A stretch of 64,000 bases of DNA from Nocardiopsis metallicus (GTDB taxonomy: Bacteria > Actinomycetota > Actinomycetes > Streptosporangiales > Streptosporangiaceae): assembly GCF_014201115.1 (NCBI RefSeq), contig NZ_JACHDO010000001.1:1984001-2048000 (forward strand). The letters are read 5' to 3'. Shown one piece after another: positions 1 through 20,205 of the stretch (position 1 is the stretch's first letter; the number at the start of each line of letters is the position of its first letter). A program made the translations under genes and the position numbers. Below the pieces are notes generated by a model that saw only the letters and a list, made by a program, of their open reading frames with translations, did not search any database and had not been told where the DNA came from.

Positions 1-10699
<10,699 letters not shown>

Positions 10700-10782
10700 G
10701 GGATCGGGCTCCTCGGAGAAGTACGCGGGTCGAAGCGGGGCGGAGGCGGGGAGGGCGGAAGGGGAGGCGAGGGGTGGCCGGG

Positions 10783-11052
10783 TCAGCGGTTGAGGAGGGT
10801 GACCCAGGCCTGGATGGTGGGCTCTTCGGCGAGGTCGGCGAACTCGACCTCGGCCCCGGCGGCCCGCCACCGCTCCATGAGGCTCATCATCCGGACCGAG
10901 TCCATGCCCCGGTCGAAGAGGTTCTCGGCGGGATCGATGTCCCCGGTCGGTTCGGCGAGGATGTGCGCGGCCTCGGCGAGCACGCGCTCCACCGTGAACT
11001 CCGTACCGGTCGTGCCGGCGGTTCCGGTCGTGCTGTCGGTCTCCTGGGTCAC
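10783..11052 (-). CDS. Free-standing aryl carrier protein (DHB loading)
   Basis: An 89-residue carrier protein. The motif [12 protein letters not shown] carries the phosphopantetheine serine, and the sequence around it, ending [13 protein letters not shown], matches the C-terminal aryl carrier domain of EntB/DhbB. Here that domain is split off: the neighbouring isochorismatase stops after its catalytic domain. DhbE would load activated 2,3-dihydroxybenzoate onto it, and the starter condensation domain of the NRPS would accept the acyl group. The start is GTG at 11052, three bases after the monooxygenase stop, so translation is probably coupled. An 83-base spacer without other features separates it from the NRPS start. 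Confidence 0.92.
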   Translation of the reverse strand: MTQETDSTTGTAGTTGTEFTVERVLAEAAHILAEPTGDIDPAENLFDRGMDSVRMMSLMERWRAAGAEVEFADLAEEPTIQAWVTLLNR

Positions 11053-11055
11053 GGG

Positions 11056-12372
11056 TCAGGCCCTCTCTTCGGCGGGGGCTCCGGCGCGGGTGGCGACGGA
11101 GTCGATGATCTCCGCGACGCGGGTCGCGATGTTGGACAGCAGGGAGGCCGACACCCCGTGGCTGTGCTCGGTACCGCCCTGCAGGTACAGACCGCAGGTC
11201 AGGGTGTCGTCGGTGGCCACCCGGTAGTCGCGTTCCACGACCGGGCGCCCCTCGGGGGTGGTGACCACCCGGTCGGCCAACTCGCCCAGCAGCGGACGGG
11301 CGTCGGCCGGGTGGTAGCCGGTCGCGAACACCACGTAGTTGGCGGGGACCGGGGTCTGCTTACCGGTGACCAGGTCCTCCACGACCACCGCCACACCCTC
11401 GGTGCTCTCGCTGAGCCCGGCCACCCGCGAGGTGTTGTGCAGGTGCAGGCGCTGGTCACCGTGGACCTTCTCGGCGTAGTGGCGCCGGTAGAGCTCACCG
11501 ATCAGATCCGGGTCCACCACCGAGTAGTTGGTGTTGCGGTGGTAGCCGGTGAGCTGGTCCTTGACCTCCTGCGGTGCCCTGTGGAAGGCGTCCACGGCCT
11601 CGGGGTCGAAGATGCGGTTGGCGAAGGGGCTGTCGTCGGAGGGGCTGTAGCCGTACCGGGAGAGCACCGCGTGGACCTGGGCGCGCGGGAAGCGCTGGTG
11701 CAGGTGGTCGGCGACCTCGGCCGCGCTCTGCCCGGCGCCCACGACCACGAAGGAGCGCGGGTCGGCCTTGGGCGCGAGCTCGCCCAGACGGGTGAGCAGG
11801 TACTCGTTGTGCCACACCCGGGCGGACTGCTCCACGCCCTCGGGCATGCGCGGGCGCAGGCCCGAGCCGAAGACCACGTTGCGGGCGCGCAGCACGGCCT
11901 GCTCCCCCGCGCCGTTCTCGGCGACCACGTCCAGGTGGGTGACGCGCTCCCCCGAGTACACGGGCCGGACCTCGACGACCTCGTGGCCGTAGCGCACCTG
12001 GTCGGCGACGCGTTCGGCGCACCAGGTCAGGTAGTCGTGGAACTCCTGGCGCAGCGGGAACAGGGTCTTGTGGTTGATGAAGTCGTGCAGCCGCCCCACG
12101 TGGTGCAGGAACGACAGGAAGCTGAAGTCGCTGGCCGGGTTGCGGGTGGTGACCAGGTCCTTGAGGAAGGACACCTGCATGGTGGCGTCGTCGATGAGCA
12201 TGCCCCGGTGCCAGCCGAAGGCTTCCTGCCTCTCCAGGAAGACAGCGGACAGCGGCGGGTACCGGCCCTGGTCGCGGCGTTCGGCCAAGGCGATGGACAG
12301 CCCCAGGTTGGAGGGGCCGAAACCCACCCCGACCAGGTCGTGGACGACGGGCGGGTGGTCAGTGGAGGCCAC
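11056..12372 (-). CDS. L-ornithine (or lysine) N-monooxygenase, hydroxamate siderophore pathway
   Basis: Flavin-dependent N-hydroxylase of the IucD/SidA/PvdA family, which converts the side-chain amine of ornithine (or lysine) to a hydroxylamine for iron-binding hydroxamates. The FAD-binding motif [10 protein letters not shown] is at the N-terminus, the NADPH motif [10 protein letters not shown] is mid-protein, and the family's ATGYH signature is in the C-terminal third. About 438 residues, normal for the family. I place the start at GTG 12372 because AGAAGGA lies about eight bases upstream; an in-frame ATG at 12408 has no good ribosome site and would add 12 residues. Its presence in a catecholate operon predicts a mixed catecholate-hydroxamate product, like FscE of the fuscachelin system. 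Ornithine rather than lysine is an inference from that comparison. Confidence 0.93.
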   Translation of the reverse strand: MASTDHPPVVHDLVGVGFGPSNLGLSIALAERRDQGRYPPLSAVFLERQEAFGWHRGMLIDDATMQVSFLKDLVTTRNPASDFSFLSFLHHVGRLHDFINHKTLFPLRQEFHDYLTWCAERVADQVRYGHEVVEVRPVYSGERVTHLDVVAENGAGEQAVLRARNVVFGSGLRPRMPEGVEQSARVWHNEYLLTRLGELAPKADPRSFVVVGAGQSAAEVADHLHQRFPRAQVHAVLSRYGYSPSDDSPFANRIFDPEAVDAFHRAPQEVKDQLTGYHRNTNYSVVDPDLIGELYRRHYAEKVHGDQRLHLHNTSRVAGLSESTEGVAVVVEDLVTGKQTPVPANYVVFATGYHPADARPLLGELADRVVTTPEGRPVVERDYRVATDDTLTCGLYLQGGTEHSHGVSASLLSNIATRVAEIIDSVATRAGAPAEERA

Positions 12373-12409
12373 AGTTGTTCCTTCTCGGTGGTGGTCGTTC
12401 ACGGTCACG

Positions 12410-13069
12410 TCAGACCCCGGTGCGGGCGGGGACCTCCCGTAGGGCGGTCAGGGCCTGGTCGGCGGTGATCACGCAGGCGCAGCGCCCGGCGGCGTAGACC
12501 AGGGCGGAGCGGTGGTGCTCGGTGCTGAAGTCCGCGACGGCGTCGGCGACCAGGAACGGCTGGATGTCGCGCATGAACGCGTCGGCGGCGGTGAGCTGGC
12601 AGCCGACGTGCGCGTACACACCGGTGACGATGATCTGGTCGCGGCCCTGGGCGGCCATGCGTTCGGCCAGGTCGGTCTGGGCGAAGGCGCTGTAGCGCCA
12701 CTTGGTGAGCAGCACGTCCTCGTCCTCGGGGGCGAGGGCGTCGGTGATGTCGGTGTGCTCGGCGACCGCCTTCATGCCGCCGCCCCAGAAGTCGCGTTCC
12801 AGGCCGCGCTGCTGCGGGGTCATGTCGCCCGGCTTGGCCGTGTACACGACCGGGACCCCGGCGGCGCGGCAGGCGGCGCGCAGGGCGGCGATGTTGGCGA
12901 TCACGTCCGCCACCGGCTGGGCTCCCTCGGTGTAGGGGCTCAGGAAGTAGCGCTGCATGTCGTGCACGAGCAGCACCGCCCGACCGGCGTCCGCGGTCCA
13001 GTGCGCCCGGTTCTCGGGCAGCTCCTCGGCGGTGGGTAGCGGGTAGGGGTCGATGGTGGGTAGTGCCAT
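12410..13069 (-). CDS. dhbB: Isochorismatase (2,3-dihydro-2,3-dihydroxybenzoate synthase)
   Basis: Cleaves the enol ether of isochorismate to give 2,3-dihydro-2,3-dihydroxybenzoate and pyruvate. Isochorismatase-fold motifs are visible: [11 protein letters not shown] with the catalytic Asp, [10 protein letters not shown] with the Lys, and [17 protein letters not shown]. The protein is about 219 residues and ends after this domain, so it lacks the aryl carrier domain of EntB; that function is the separate gene at 10783-11052. The ATG shares one base with the dhbE stop (TGATG); a GTG one codon earlier (13072) is an alternative giving a four-base overlap. Part of the tightly packed dhb operon. 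Confidence 0.95.
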   Translation of the reverse strand: MALPTIDPYPLPTAEELPENRAHWTADAGRAVLLVHDMQRYFLSPYTEGAQPVADVIANIAALRAACRAAGVPVVYTAKPGDMTPQQRGLERDFWGGGMKAVAEHTDITDALAPEDEDVLLTKWRYSAFAQTDLAERMAAQGRDQIIVTGVYAHVGCQLTAADAFMRDIQPFLVADAVADFSTEHHRSALVYAAGRCACVITADQALTALREVPARTGV

Positions 13070-14757
13070 CACTGGTCTCCGGATGGGTCGGTGGAGCCGC
13101 GCAGGTCGCGCTTGGAGGTCTTGCCGACGGCGGTGGCCGGGAAGGAGTCCACGAAGCTGACACGGTCGGGGATCTTGTAGGCGGCGAGTCCGCGCTCGCG
13201 CAGGAAGGCGAGGAGCTCACCGCGGGCGGGTGCCTGGCCGCGTGCGATGACGTAGGCGTGGGTGCGCTCACCCAGGTAGGCGTCCGGGACGGCGACGACG
13301 GAGGCGTCGTGTACGGCCGGGTGGGCGAGGATGTGGTTCTCGACCTCTTCGGCGCCGATCTTCTCCCCGCCGCGGTTGATCTGGTCCTTGGCCCGGCCGG
13401 AGACCACGAGGTTGCCGCCGGGGTGGCGGCGCACGATGTCGCCGGTGCGGTAGAAGCCGTCGGCGGTGAAGGCGGTGGCGTTGTGTTCGGGCGCCCTGTA
13501 GTAGCCGCGGATCGTGTAGGGCCCGCGGGTCAACAGGTGGCCGGGTTCGCCTTCGGGGACCGGGCGGTCCTGGTCGTCGACGACGAGGATCTCGTCGTGG
13601 TCGCTGATCGGGCGGCCCTGGGTGGTGGTGACCACCTCGGCGGGGTCGCCGTCGCGGGTGTAGTTGACCAGACCCTCGGCCATGCCGAAGACCTGCTGGA
13701 GGGTGCAGCCCAGGACCGGGGTGACCCGACGGGCCGCCTCCTCGGGGAAGGTGGCGCCGCCGACCTGGAGCATGCGCAGGGACGACAGATCGCGCTGGCC
13801 TTGCGAGCCGTGCTCGACGGCGTCCAGCCAGAGCATGGCCACCGGCGGGACCACGGCGGTGATGGTGACGCGCTCGCTCTCGACCAGCGCCAGGGCGGTG
13901 GCCGGGCTGGGGTCCGGGGCCAGGACGACCGTGCCGCCCGCGTGCAGCACGCCGAGGAACCCGGGCGAACTCATCGGGAAGTTGTGGGTGACCGGCAGGA
14001 CGCCCAGGTAGACGGTGTCGGTGTCCAGTCCGCAGATGTCGGCGCTGGCCCGCACCGAGTACAGGTAGTCGTCGTGGGTCCTGGGGATGAGTTTGGGCAG
14101 GCCGGTGGTGCCGCCGGAGAGCTGGAAGAACGCCACGGCACCGGGGTCGGGGGCGGCGAGGACGGCCGGGTCCGGTTCGGCGCGCAGCTCGGCCAGGGCG
14201 GTCAGGCCGCCGGAGGGCTCTCCGGGGTCTCCGGCCACGACCACGTGTTGGAGGCCGGGGACCTGGGCGCGCACCTCGGCGGCCATCGGGCGGCAGTCGA
14301 ACCCGGCGTGGACGTCGGAGGTGACCAGGGCGACCGCCTCGGCGGTGGCGGCCAGGTGCAGGAGTTCGCTGCGACGGTGGGCGGGCAGCGAGTAGACCGG
14401 CAGGGCGCCCAGCCGGAACAGCGCGAAGACCACCTCGAACAGTGCCGCGGTGTTGGGCAGGTGCACCACGACCCGGTCGCCCTCGGCCACGCCCAGCCGG
14501 GCCAGGCCGGTGGCCAGGGAGTCGGCCCGCCGGTCGAGTTCGGCGTAGGTCCAGCGGGTGGCGCCGTCCACGACGGCGGTGTTCCCGGCGAAGCGGGTGG
14601 CGCGCTCGCGCAGGAAGTCGGGGAAGGTCTCGCCGGTCCAGTACCCGGCCTCGCGGTAGGTGTCGGCGAAGTCCTTGGGCCAGGGGGTCCAGTCGCCCTC
14701 GGAGATCGTCCGGGGGGTCGGGGCGGGGTTCGCGTCGCCGCGCGGGTGGGAGGTCAT
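13069..14757 (-). CDS. dhbE: 2,3-dihydroxybenzoate-AMP ligase
   Basis: Stand-alone adenylation enzyme that activates 2,3-dihydroxybenzoate with ATP and transfers it to the aryl carrier protein. About 562 residues. It begins with the family-typical N-terminus ([18 protein letters not shown]) and has the core motif [19 protein letters not shown], then YRTGDIVRR and a C-terminal [12 protein letters not shown] with the catalytic Lys. The ATG at 14757 is chosen because it lies two bases after the dhbC stop and matches family length; the open frame extends 55 codons further upstream but only inside dhbC. Stop overlaps the dhbB start. Confidence 0.95.
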   Translation of the reverse strand: MTSHPRGDANPAPTPRTISEGDWTPWPKDFADTYREAGYWTGETFPDFLRERATRFAGNTAVVDGATRWTYAELDRRADSLATGLARLGVAEGDRVVVHLPNTAALFEVVFALFRLGALPVYSLPAHRRSELLHLAATAEAVALVTSDVHAGFDCRPMAAEVRAQVPGLQHVVVAGDPGEPSGGLTALAELRAEPDPAVLAAPDPGAVAFFQLSGGTTGLPKLIPRTHDDYLYSVRASADICGLDTDTVYLGVLPVTHNFPMSSPGFLGVLHAGGTVVLAPDPSPATALALVESERVTITAVVPPVAMLWLDAVEHGSQGQRDLSSLRMLQVGGATFPEEAARRVTPVLGCTLQQVFGMAEGLVNYTRDGDPAEVVTTTQGRPISDHDEILVVDDQDRPVPEGEPGHLLTRGPYTIRGYYRAPEHNATAFTADGFYRTGDIVRRHPGGNLVVSGRAKDQINRGGEKIGAEEVENHILAHPAVHDASVVAVPDAYLGERTHAYVIARGQAPARGELLAFLRERGLAAYKIPDRVSFVDSFPATAVGKTSKRDLRGSTDPSGDQ

Positions 14758-14759
14758 GG

Positions 14760-15923
14760 TCAGGCGGCCCCGTCCACGCCGAGGGCGAGCAGGAGGGTAC
14801 GCAGCTTGGCCGAGGTCTCGGCGAGTTCGGAGTCGGGGTCGGACTCGGGCATGACCCCGCCGCCCGCGTACAGCTCCAGGGTGCGTCCGGCGACGTCGGC
14901 GCAGCGGATGGTGACCACCCATTCACCGTCCCCGGCGGCGTCGGTGTAGCCGACGGCACCGGTGTAGAAGCCGCGGTCGAAGGGTTCGAGTCCGCCGATG
15001 GTGTCGAAGGCCCGCCCGGTGGGGGTGCCGCACACGGCGGGGGTGGGGTGCAGGTCCGCGGCGAGCCGGTGGGCGGGCACGTCGGGGTCGGTGAGTTCGC
15101 CGGTCACCCGGGTGGACAGGTGCCACATGGTGGCGGTCTTGATCAGCTCGGGTTCAGCGGGGACGGAGAGGCTGCGGCAGTAGGGGCGCAACGCCTCGGT
15201 GACCGCCTCCACCACCACGGAGTGTTCGTGGCGGTCCTTGGCGGAGGTGAGCAGGCCGACGGCGCGGCGCTGGTCCTTGGTGGGGTCGGCGCTGCGCGGC
15301 GCGGACCCGGCCAGGGGGTTGGAGAGCACGTGGCGGCCGCGCTTGGCGATGAGGAGTTCGGGGCTGGCGCCGAGCAGCGAGCGGGTGCCGGAGCCGCGCT
15401 GGGGCAGGTCGGCGGCGAAGACGAAGGCGGTGGGGTCGCGCCAGAGCAGGTTGGCCAGGACGGTGGCCACGTCCACGTCCTGGTCGCTCCGCACCTTGAG
15501 GCAGCGGGCGAGGACGACCTTGCGCAGCTCGGTGTCCTCGGCCATGAGCTTGACCGCGCGTTCGACGGCGGCGACGTGCGCGTCGGGTGCGGGGACGGGG
15601 GTGAGCGTCCACTGTCCGCCGAGCGGGCTCCACTTGTGCTCGCTCCTGGCGGCCCTGGCCGGGGAGGGCGACCGGCGAACCGTCTCGGGGACGACCAGGT
15701 GGGCGGGCTGGGCCGGGTCGAAGGGGACGGCACCCATGGCGAGCGCTCCGTCGCCCGCCTCGGCGAGGGCGGCGGGGATGGCATCGAGCCGGTCCAGGGT
15801 GGTCAGGGCCCCCGTCCCGTGGAGGGCTCGCGTGGCGGTGGAGAAGAACGAGTCCCCTGGCCGGTACTCCGCCAGGAGTTCACCCGCCGTGGCCGCGGGG
15901 GCGGCGGTGCGCTGTTCGGGCAT
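14760..15923 (-). CDS. dhbC: Isochorismate synthase
   Basis: Converts chorismate to isochorismate, the entry step to 2,3-dihydroxybenzoate. At 387 residues it is of normal length for EntC/DhbC. Chorismate-binding fold features: the mid-protein [12 protein letters not shown] segment, [33 protein letters not shown] and the C-terminal [14 protein letters not shown] metal-binding region. The ATG is preceded by AGAAAGG at a good distance. It follows dhbA after a 128-base spacer in which I see nothing but the ribosome site. Confidence 0.95.
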   Translation of the reverse strand: MPEQRTAAPAATAGELLAEYRPGDSFFSTATRALHGTGALTTLDRLDAIPAALAEAGDGALAMGAVPFDPAQPAHLVVPETVRRSPSPARAARSEHKWSPLGGQWTLTPVPAPDAHVAAVERAVKLMAEDTELRKVVLARCLKVRSDQDVDVATVLANLLWRDPTAFVFAADLPQRGSGTRSLLGASPELLIAKRGRHVLSNPLAGSAPRSADPTKDQRRAVGLLTSAKDRHEHSVVVEAVTEALRPYCRSLSVPAEPELIKTATMWHLSTRVTGELTDPDVPAHRLAADLHPTPAVCGTPTGRAFDTIGGLEPFDRGFYTGAVGYTDAAGDGEWVVTIRCADVAGRTLELYAGGGVMPESDPDSELAETSAKLRTLLLALGVDGAA

Positions 15924-16051
15924 GGGTGTGGCCTTTCTGTGTCAGGCACGTGGGAGGGCGGCCGGGTTGGAACCGCCGGGCAGGGGGCGACTGCGGTGGT
16001 GAAGGCGCGCAGGCGGTGGAGGTCGAGGCGTCGGGGTGTGGGGTGGTGGGG

Positions 16052-16819
16052 TCAGCGCAGGGTGGCGCCGCCGTCCACGTAGAGCTCGTGCATGGTGATG
16101 TGGCGGGCGGCGTCGGAGACGAGGAAGCGCACGGCCGCGGCCACGTCCTCGGGCTGGCCGATTCTGCCCAGGGGGATGCCGACCTTGAAGTGTTCTGGGT
16201 CGCCCGCGACCAGGGCTTGGGGGTCGGCGGCCATGGTGCGGAGCATCGGGGTGTCGGTGGAGCCGGGCGAGACGACGTTGCAGCGAACACCCAGGGGTGC
16301 CAGTTCGAGGCCCAGGGACTTGGTGAGGGCGACGGCGGCGGCCTTGGAGGCGGCGTAGGCGGCCATGCCGGATCGGGGCACGCCCGCGGCGTTGGAGGCG
16401 ACGGTGACCAGGGTGCCGTGGCCGCGGGGTCCCATCCGGCGGGCGGCCGCTCGGCAGACGGCGAAGACTCCGGTGGCGTTGACCGCGATCATCCGGTGCC
16501 AGTCACGGTCGGCACAGTCGACGACGGGACCGGTGGCGAGGGTGCCGGCGGCGCTGACCACGACGGTGACCGGCCCGAGGAGCGCCTCGACCTCGCCGAA
16601 GAGCGTTTCGACCGCGTTGGTGTCGGTGACGTCCGCGGTGAAGGCACGGGCTTGGTGTCCGTTGCCCTCCAGAGCGCGGACGGTCTCGGCGAGCCCGTCG
16701 GGGTCGATGTCGACGGCGGCGATCAGGGCCCCGTGCTCGGCGAGGTCGGTGACGACCGCGCGGCCGACACCGCTCGCCGCTCCGGTGACCACGGCGACGG
16801 CACCGTCGATCCCGTTCAA
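16052..16819 (-). CDS. dhbA: 2,3-dihydro-2,3-dihydroxybenzoate dehydrogenase
   Basis: Short-chain dehydrogenase that oxidises 2,3-dihydro-2,3-dihydroxybenzoate to 2,3-dihydroxybenzoate with NAD+. Visible motifs: the N-terminal nucleotide loop TGAASGVG, the NAAG-region variant SAAG, the catalytic Ser in VTVASNAAG, and YAASK. It is the promoter-proximal gene of the siderophore operon, directly behind two iron boxes. An ATG at 16837 opens the frame, but the bases just after it (AGGAGGGAG) look like the ribosome site itself. I therefore prefer TTG at 16819, seven to eight bases further on, which gives a start like EntA ([13 protein letters not shown]). Confidence 0.93.
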   Translation of the reverse strand: MNGIDGAVAVVTGAASGVGRAVVTDLAEHGALIAAVDIDPDGLAETVRALEGNGHQARAFTADVTDTNAVETLFGEVEALLGPVTVVVSAAGTLATGPVVDCADRDWHRMIAVNATGVFAVCRAAARRMGPRGHGTLVTVASNAAGVPRSGMAAYAASKAAAVALTKSLGLELAPLGVRCNVVSPGSTDTPMLRTMAADPQALVAGDPEHFKVGIPLGRIGQPEDVAAAVRFLVSDAARHITMHELYVDGGATLR

Positions 16820-16872
16820 CCGCTTCTCCCTCCTCATCTGTGGTTCCCCTAGCCGTGCTGAGCTGCAAAAAG

Positions 16873-16911
16873 TAAGGCAAAGCTTGCCTTAATTAGGCAA
16901 TCCTTACCTAA
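16873..16911. promoter_or_regulatory. Two tandem DmdR1/IdeR-type iron boxes
   Basis: Two 19-bp near-palindromes side by side: TAAGGCAAAGCTTGCCTTA at 16873-16891 and TTAGGCAATCCTTACCTAA at 16893-16911. Both resemble the actinobacterial DtxR-family iron-box consensus TTAGGTTAGGCTAACCTAA, the second more closely at its ends. They lie about 55-95 bases upstream of the dhbA start, in an AT-rich island unlike its surroundings. Inference: an Fe(II)-loaded DtxR-family repressor shuts off the whole dhb-NRPS operon when iron is plentiful; two boxes suggest two dimers. Confidence 0.85.
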
Positions 16912-17373
16912 TAAGTCCGCGGCAAGTCTCCGGCGGGTCACGGCGGGATGTCAACAGGAGCCAGTGGGAGACCTGGGTCACATGGACTGAAGTCGAAGCC
17001 CGACCGCACCTCACTCGCGGCCAGTCGGACACCACATAGAGCGATGGCATTTGTCCAGTTCAGCTCCGATTCATGAGAACGAAAGCACCAGTCTCACCAC
17101 CACCGGAAACCGCACCGACACCCACGAAGAACAGACTCGAAACCTGCTCGGGGTGAGGCGGTTGTCACCTTCACGCACACCCGGGCCGGGCATACCCGGC
17201 ACCCGGCACCCGGCACCCGGCACCCGGCACCCGGCACCGACAGGAGTCGCACCCCGCCGAACCAGCCGGGACCCGGAGTCAGCACGCCAGAGAGTTCGTC
17301 TAGCCTGGATGCGGCCCGCGGAACGACCCCCGGGACCCCTCCCCGACCGCGATGACGATCCCGAGGAACCGCG
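16912..17373. other. Intergenic region between siderophore operon and DUF3817 gene
   Basis: About 460 bases without a gene I can support. It holds a short tandem repeat (listed separately at 17194-17235). The GAGGAA ribosome site of the next gene is at its end. The short open frames here have no plausible start or coding bias. Confidence 0.5.
17194..17235. repeat. 7-bp tandem repeat, six copies
   Basis: Six perfect head-to-tail copies of ACCCGGC, followed by a partial copy (ACC). The unit is not a multiple of three and lies outside genes. Copy number probably varies between strains by slippage; no function is evident. Confidence 0.9.
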
Positions 17374-17730
17374 TTGAGCATCACGACCCTGACCGCCCGA
17401 ACCTTCCGAGTGGTGGCCGTCTTCGAGGCCTTCACCTGGGCCGGACTCCTCGTCGGCATGTACTTCAAGTACCTCGGCAACGGCAGTGAGCTGGGCGTGC
17501 AGATCTTCGGCCCGCTGCACGGCGGAGCCTTCATCGCGTACGTACTGGTGGCCCTGGCCGCCGCCTACCGGCTGCGCTGGGGCGTGTGGCCGACCCTGGT
17601 GGCGCTGGCCGCGTCCATCCCTCCCCTGGGCACCCTGCCCGCTGACTGGTGGCTGCACCGGACCGGCCGCCTGGCCCCGCCCCGGGAACCCGGGAGCACG
17701 AGTGTCGAGCAGGCCGAGAAGGTCTCCTGA
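17374..17730 (+). CDS. DUF3817-family integral membrane protein
   Basis: A 118-residue membrane protein of the DUF3817 type, of unknown function. Three hydrophobic segments are visible (near residues 8-30, 40-65 and 70-90), with the family's typical FRVVAVFEAFTWAGLL start and GPLHGGAFIAYVL centre. The start is TTG, with GAGGAA six bases before it. The C-terminus is a short charged tail. A rho-independent terminator follows at once, so it is probably transcribed alone. Confidence 0.82.
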   Translation: MSITTLTARTFRVVAVFEAFTWAGLLVGMYFKYLGNGSELGVQIFGPLHGGAFIAYVLVALAAAYRLRWGVWPTLVALAASIPPLGTLPADWWLHRTGRLAPPREPGSTSVEQAEKVS

Positions 17731-17731
17731 G

Positions 17732-17753
17732 AAGGTCTCCGAAAGACTTTTTT
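17732..17753 (+). terminator. Rho-independent terminator after the DUF3817 gene
   Basis: Seven-base stem AAGGTCT / AGACTTT (one G-T pair), loop CCGAA, and a run of six T directly after the paired bases begin. A T-tract terminator is conspicuous in DNA of this GC content. Confidence 0.75.
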
Positions 17754-17756
17754 GGT

Positions 17757-18292
17757 GAAACCAGGTGCGGAACGGGCCCCGGCAACAACCGCGGCCCGTT
17801 CTGCGTTCGGTGGGAAAATGCGCAGAAATGTCGTCCGGCGACGCCCGGGAGAGCATCCGCGGACACCCGGCGGAACGAATCAAGACCCAGGTCGAAGGGT
17901 TCTGCCGCACACCGCGCTGACCATCCCGCACCTTCGACGGTTAGGCCCGAACCCCCGAAACCGCCAGCTCCAGCGGCTCCGGCGGCTCCGGAAGTTCCAG
18001 CAGTGGAGCCAGCCAGAAAAACGCACAATAGGGGACGCCCCAAAACCCGAGCGCAGCATACGCCTATTACCCCCAAACCCCCATCATTCCCCGTGATCTT
18101 GCTACCAGGAGCGAAATGGGCGCCCATTTCGCTCCTGGTAGCAAGATCACGGATGTGAGAGGGGCGGAAACCGGCTGTGCCCCGTGGTCAATAAACTCGT
18201 GGGATGTCCAGGCTCTGTCGGACCCCGCGGCTAGAATCGCCTCGGCTGCGGCCTCGAAGCGGGACCGCGGGGCGCAGACGAAGGGGACGGAC
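17757..18292. other. Intergenic region with hairpins, no supported gene
   Basis: About 535 bases. It contains an 11-bp-stem hairpin at 17768-17803 (CGGAACGGGCC against GGCCCGTTCTG), a GC-rich stretch with irregular GGCTCC repeats near 17965-18000, and the perfect palindrome at 18091-18152. Open frames crossing it are extensions of the hydrolase frame and are not convincing. Confidence 0.5.
18091..18152. repeat. Perfect 62-bp palindrome
   Basis: Every base from 18091 to 18152 pairs with its mirror: two 31-base arms with no spacer, centred on GGGCGCCC, beginning CCGTGATCTTGCTACC and ending with its complement. No T-tract follows. Could act as a terminator barrier, a protein-binding site or be a remnant of a miniature mobile element; the sequence alone does not decide. 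Confidence 0.95.
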
Positions 18293-19114
18293 ATGGGCGT
18301 ACAGGAGCCGACCGAGGTGTTCACGTCGACTGCCGGGGCGGTGCGCTGGGGCGCCGTCGGCTCCGGAGAGCCCGTGGTCCTGCTGCACGGCACCCCGTTC
18401 TCGTCGTACGTGTGGCGGGACGTGGCCGCAGCGCTGGCGCTCCGGTACCGGGTGTACTTCTGGGACATGCCCGGCTACGGGACCTCGGAGATGCGTTCGG
18501 GGCAGCGGGTGTCCCTGGCCGCGCAGGGGGAGGTGTTCGCCGAGCTGCTCGGGCACTGGGGCTTGGAGAGCCCGAGGGTTGTCGCACACGACTTCGGCGG
18601 TGCGGTGGCACTGCGCGCGCACCTGTTGCACCGGACCGCCTACTCGCGGTTGGCACTGGTCTCGCCGGTGGCCCTGGCCCCGTGGGGTTCGCCGTTCTTC
18701 CGGTTGGTGGGCGAGCACACCGAGGTCTTCGAGCAGCTGCCGCCCGCGCTGCACCGGGCCCTGGTGGCCGAGTACGTGGGCTCGGCCAGCGCGCCCGGGC
18801 TGGGGCCGGGGGTTGTGGACCGGTTGGTGGAGCCGTGGACCGGGGCGGAGGGCCAGGCGGCTTTCTACCGCCAGATCGAGCAGGCCGACCAGGCGCACAC
18901 CGACGAGATCCAGGGCCTGTACCCGGGGTTGGACCTGCCGGTGCTGCTGGCCTGGGGCGAGCAGGACGCGTGGATCCCCCCGGAACGCACCCGTGAGTTG
19001 GCCGCGATGATCCCCGGCCTGGTCACCTGCCCCATCGAGGGCGCGGGCCACCTCGTCCAGCTGGACGCCCCCGCTCAGTTGACCGCGGCCCTGACGGACT
19101 TCCTCAGGGGATAA
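18293..19114 (+). CDS. Alpha/beta hydrolase, haloalkane dehalogenase/epoxide hydrolase-like
   Basis: About 273 residues. The oxyanion motif and first segment (LLHGTPFSSYVWRD) and the nucleophile elbow VAHDFGGAVAL place Asp, not Ser, as nucleophile, as in haloalkane dehalogenases and epoxide hydrolases. The acid residue is likely in WGEQDAWIPPE and the His in EGAGHLVQLD. Substrate is unknown. I place the start at the ATG with AAGGGGA upstream. The frame is open back to an ATG at 18116, but that lies inside the 62-bp palindrome and would add 59 non-family residues. Confidence 0.85.
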   Translation: MGVQEPTEVFTSTAGAVRWGAVGSGEPVVLLHGTPFSSYVWRDVAAALALRYRVYFWDMPGYGTSEMRSGQRVSLAAQGEVFAELLGHWGLESPRVVAHDFGGAVALRAHLLHRTAYSRLALVSPVALAPWGSPFFRLVGEHTEVFEQLPPALHRALVAEYVGSASAPGLGPGVVDRLVEPWTGAEGQAAFYRQIEQADQAHTDEIQGLYPGLDLPVLLAWGEQDAWIPPERTRELAAMIPGLVTCPIEGAGHLVQLDAPAQLTAALTDFLRG

Positions 19115-19209
19115 ACCCCGTTCTGGGCTCGGAGCGAAGGGCAGCCGGGCCGGGTGCGGGCCCGCACGGGCGAACGCCGGAGCACCCCCGTACGGCTAGG
19201 CTGCGCGAC

Positions 19210-20100
19210 GTGGAGCTACGACATCTGAGGCACTTCGTGGCGGTCTGTGAGGAGGAGCACTTCACCCGGGCCGCTGAATACCTCGGCATCACCCAGTCCG
19301 GCCTGTCCGCGTCGATCCGTGCCCTGGAACGCGACCTGGACGCGCAACTGCTGCTGCGCACCACCCGCCGGGTCTATCCGACCCCCACCGGGCACGTGCT
19401 CCTGGCCGAGGCCCAGCGCATCCTGGCCGCGACCGAGCGGCTGCGGGAACTGGCCACCGACGACCACGGAGTGCGCGGCGCCCTGTCCCTGGGCACCGAG
19501 CAGTGTATGGGCGTGGTGGAGGCCGCACCCCTGCTGCACGAGTACCGGGAGCGCCACCCCAACGTGGCGATCAACCTCCAGCAGGCCGCCACCGGGCAGC
19601 TACTCGAACTCGTGGGCACGGGCAGGATCGACGCCGCGCTGGTGGCCGGTCCTCTCGACGCGGGCGGGGACGTACGGCTGTTGCGGATCACCGAGGAACC
19701 GCTCATGCTGCTGACCGCCGCCGACCGCCTCGTGCCCGAGGGGGCGATCCCCTCGGCCCTGGGCGAGGAGGAGTACGTCGACCTGCATCCGGGGTGGGGC
19801 GCCCGCGACTGCGCGGACCGGGCGTTCGCGGACTTCGGGATCGCCAGGCGCGTCGCCCTCCAGGTCAACGACGTGTACACGCTGCTGGACCTGGTAGGTC
19901 GCGGTATGGGAGTCGCGGTGGTCCCCCGGCCGGTGACCCGAAAGCCCCAGGCTGAGGGGCTCAGAAGCGTCGCGGTTCCCGGGCCGACGCGGTGGCGGGT
20001 GGCCCTGGCCCTGCCCGGGGCCGCGCGTCCGTCCGCCGCCACGCGGGCCTTCGTGAAGCTGCTCGGAGAGAACCATCCGATTGATGACTCCCACTTCTGA
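19210..20100 (+). CDS. LysR-family transcriptional regulator
   Basis: About 296 residues. N-terminal winged helix (MELRHLRHFVAVCEEEHFTR, then ITQSGLSASIRALE) followed by a periplasmic-binding-like effector domain (LSLGTEQCMGVVEAAPLL, GRIDAALVAGP, GRGMGVAVVPRP). Starts at GTG. It sits between the alpha/beta hydrolase and mscR, all on the plus strand, and probably controls one of them; LysR proteins usually regulate a neighbouring gene. No inducer can be named. Confidence 0.92.
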   Translation: MELRHLRHFVAVCEEEHFTRAAEYLGITQSGLSASIRALERDLDAQLLLRTTRRVYPTPTGHVLLAEAQRILAATERLRELATDDHGVRGALSLGTEQCMGVVEAAPLLHEYRERHPNVAINLQQAATGQLLELVGTGRIDAALVAGPLDAGGDVRLLRITEEPLMLLTAADRLVPEGAIPSALGEEEYVDLHPGWGARDCADRAFADFGIARRVALQVNDVYTLLDLVGRGMGVAVVPRPVTRKPQAEGLRSVAVPGPTRWRVALALPGAARPSAATRAFVKLLGENHPIDDSHF

Positions 20101-20205
20101 ATCCCAGACGTTCCACATGTTGGACACGTGCACGGAGGGTGGGGCAGGGTGAACGGAGACGGTGCCCTCCGGTGCCGCCTGCCCCGAGGTTCAGGAAGTG
20201 CTCTC

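Noticed and set aside
17194..17235. CRISPR array
   Set aside because: Units are 7 bp and abut directly; there are no spacers and no cas genes.
18116..18292. Hydrolase start at ATG 18116
   Set aside because: It would begin inside the perfect palindrome and add 59 residues unlike the family; ATG 18293 has a ribosome site and the right length.
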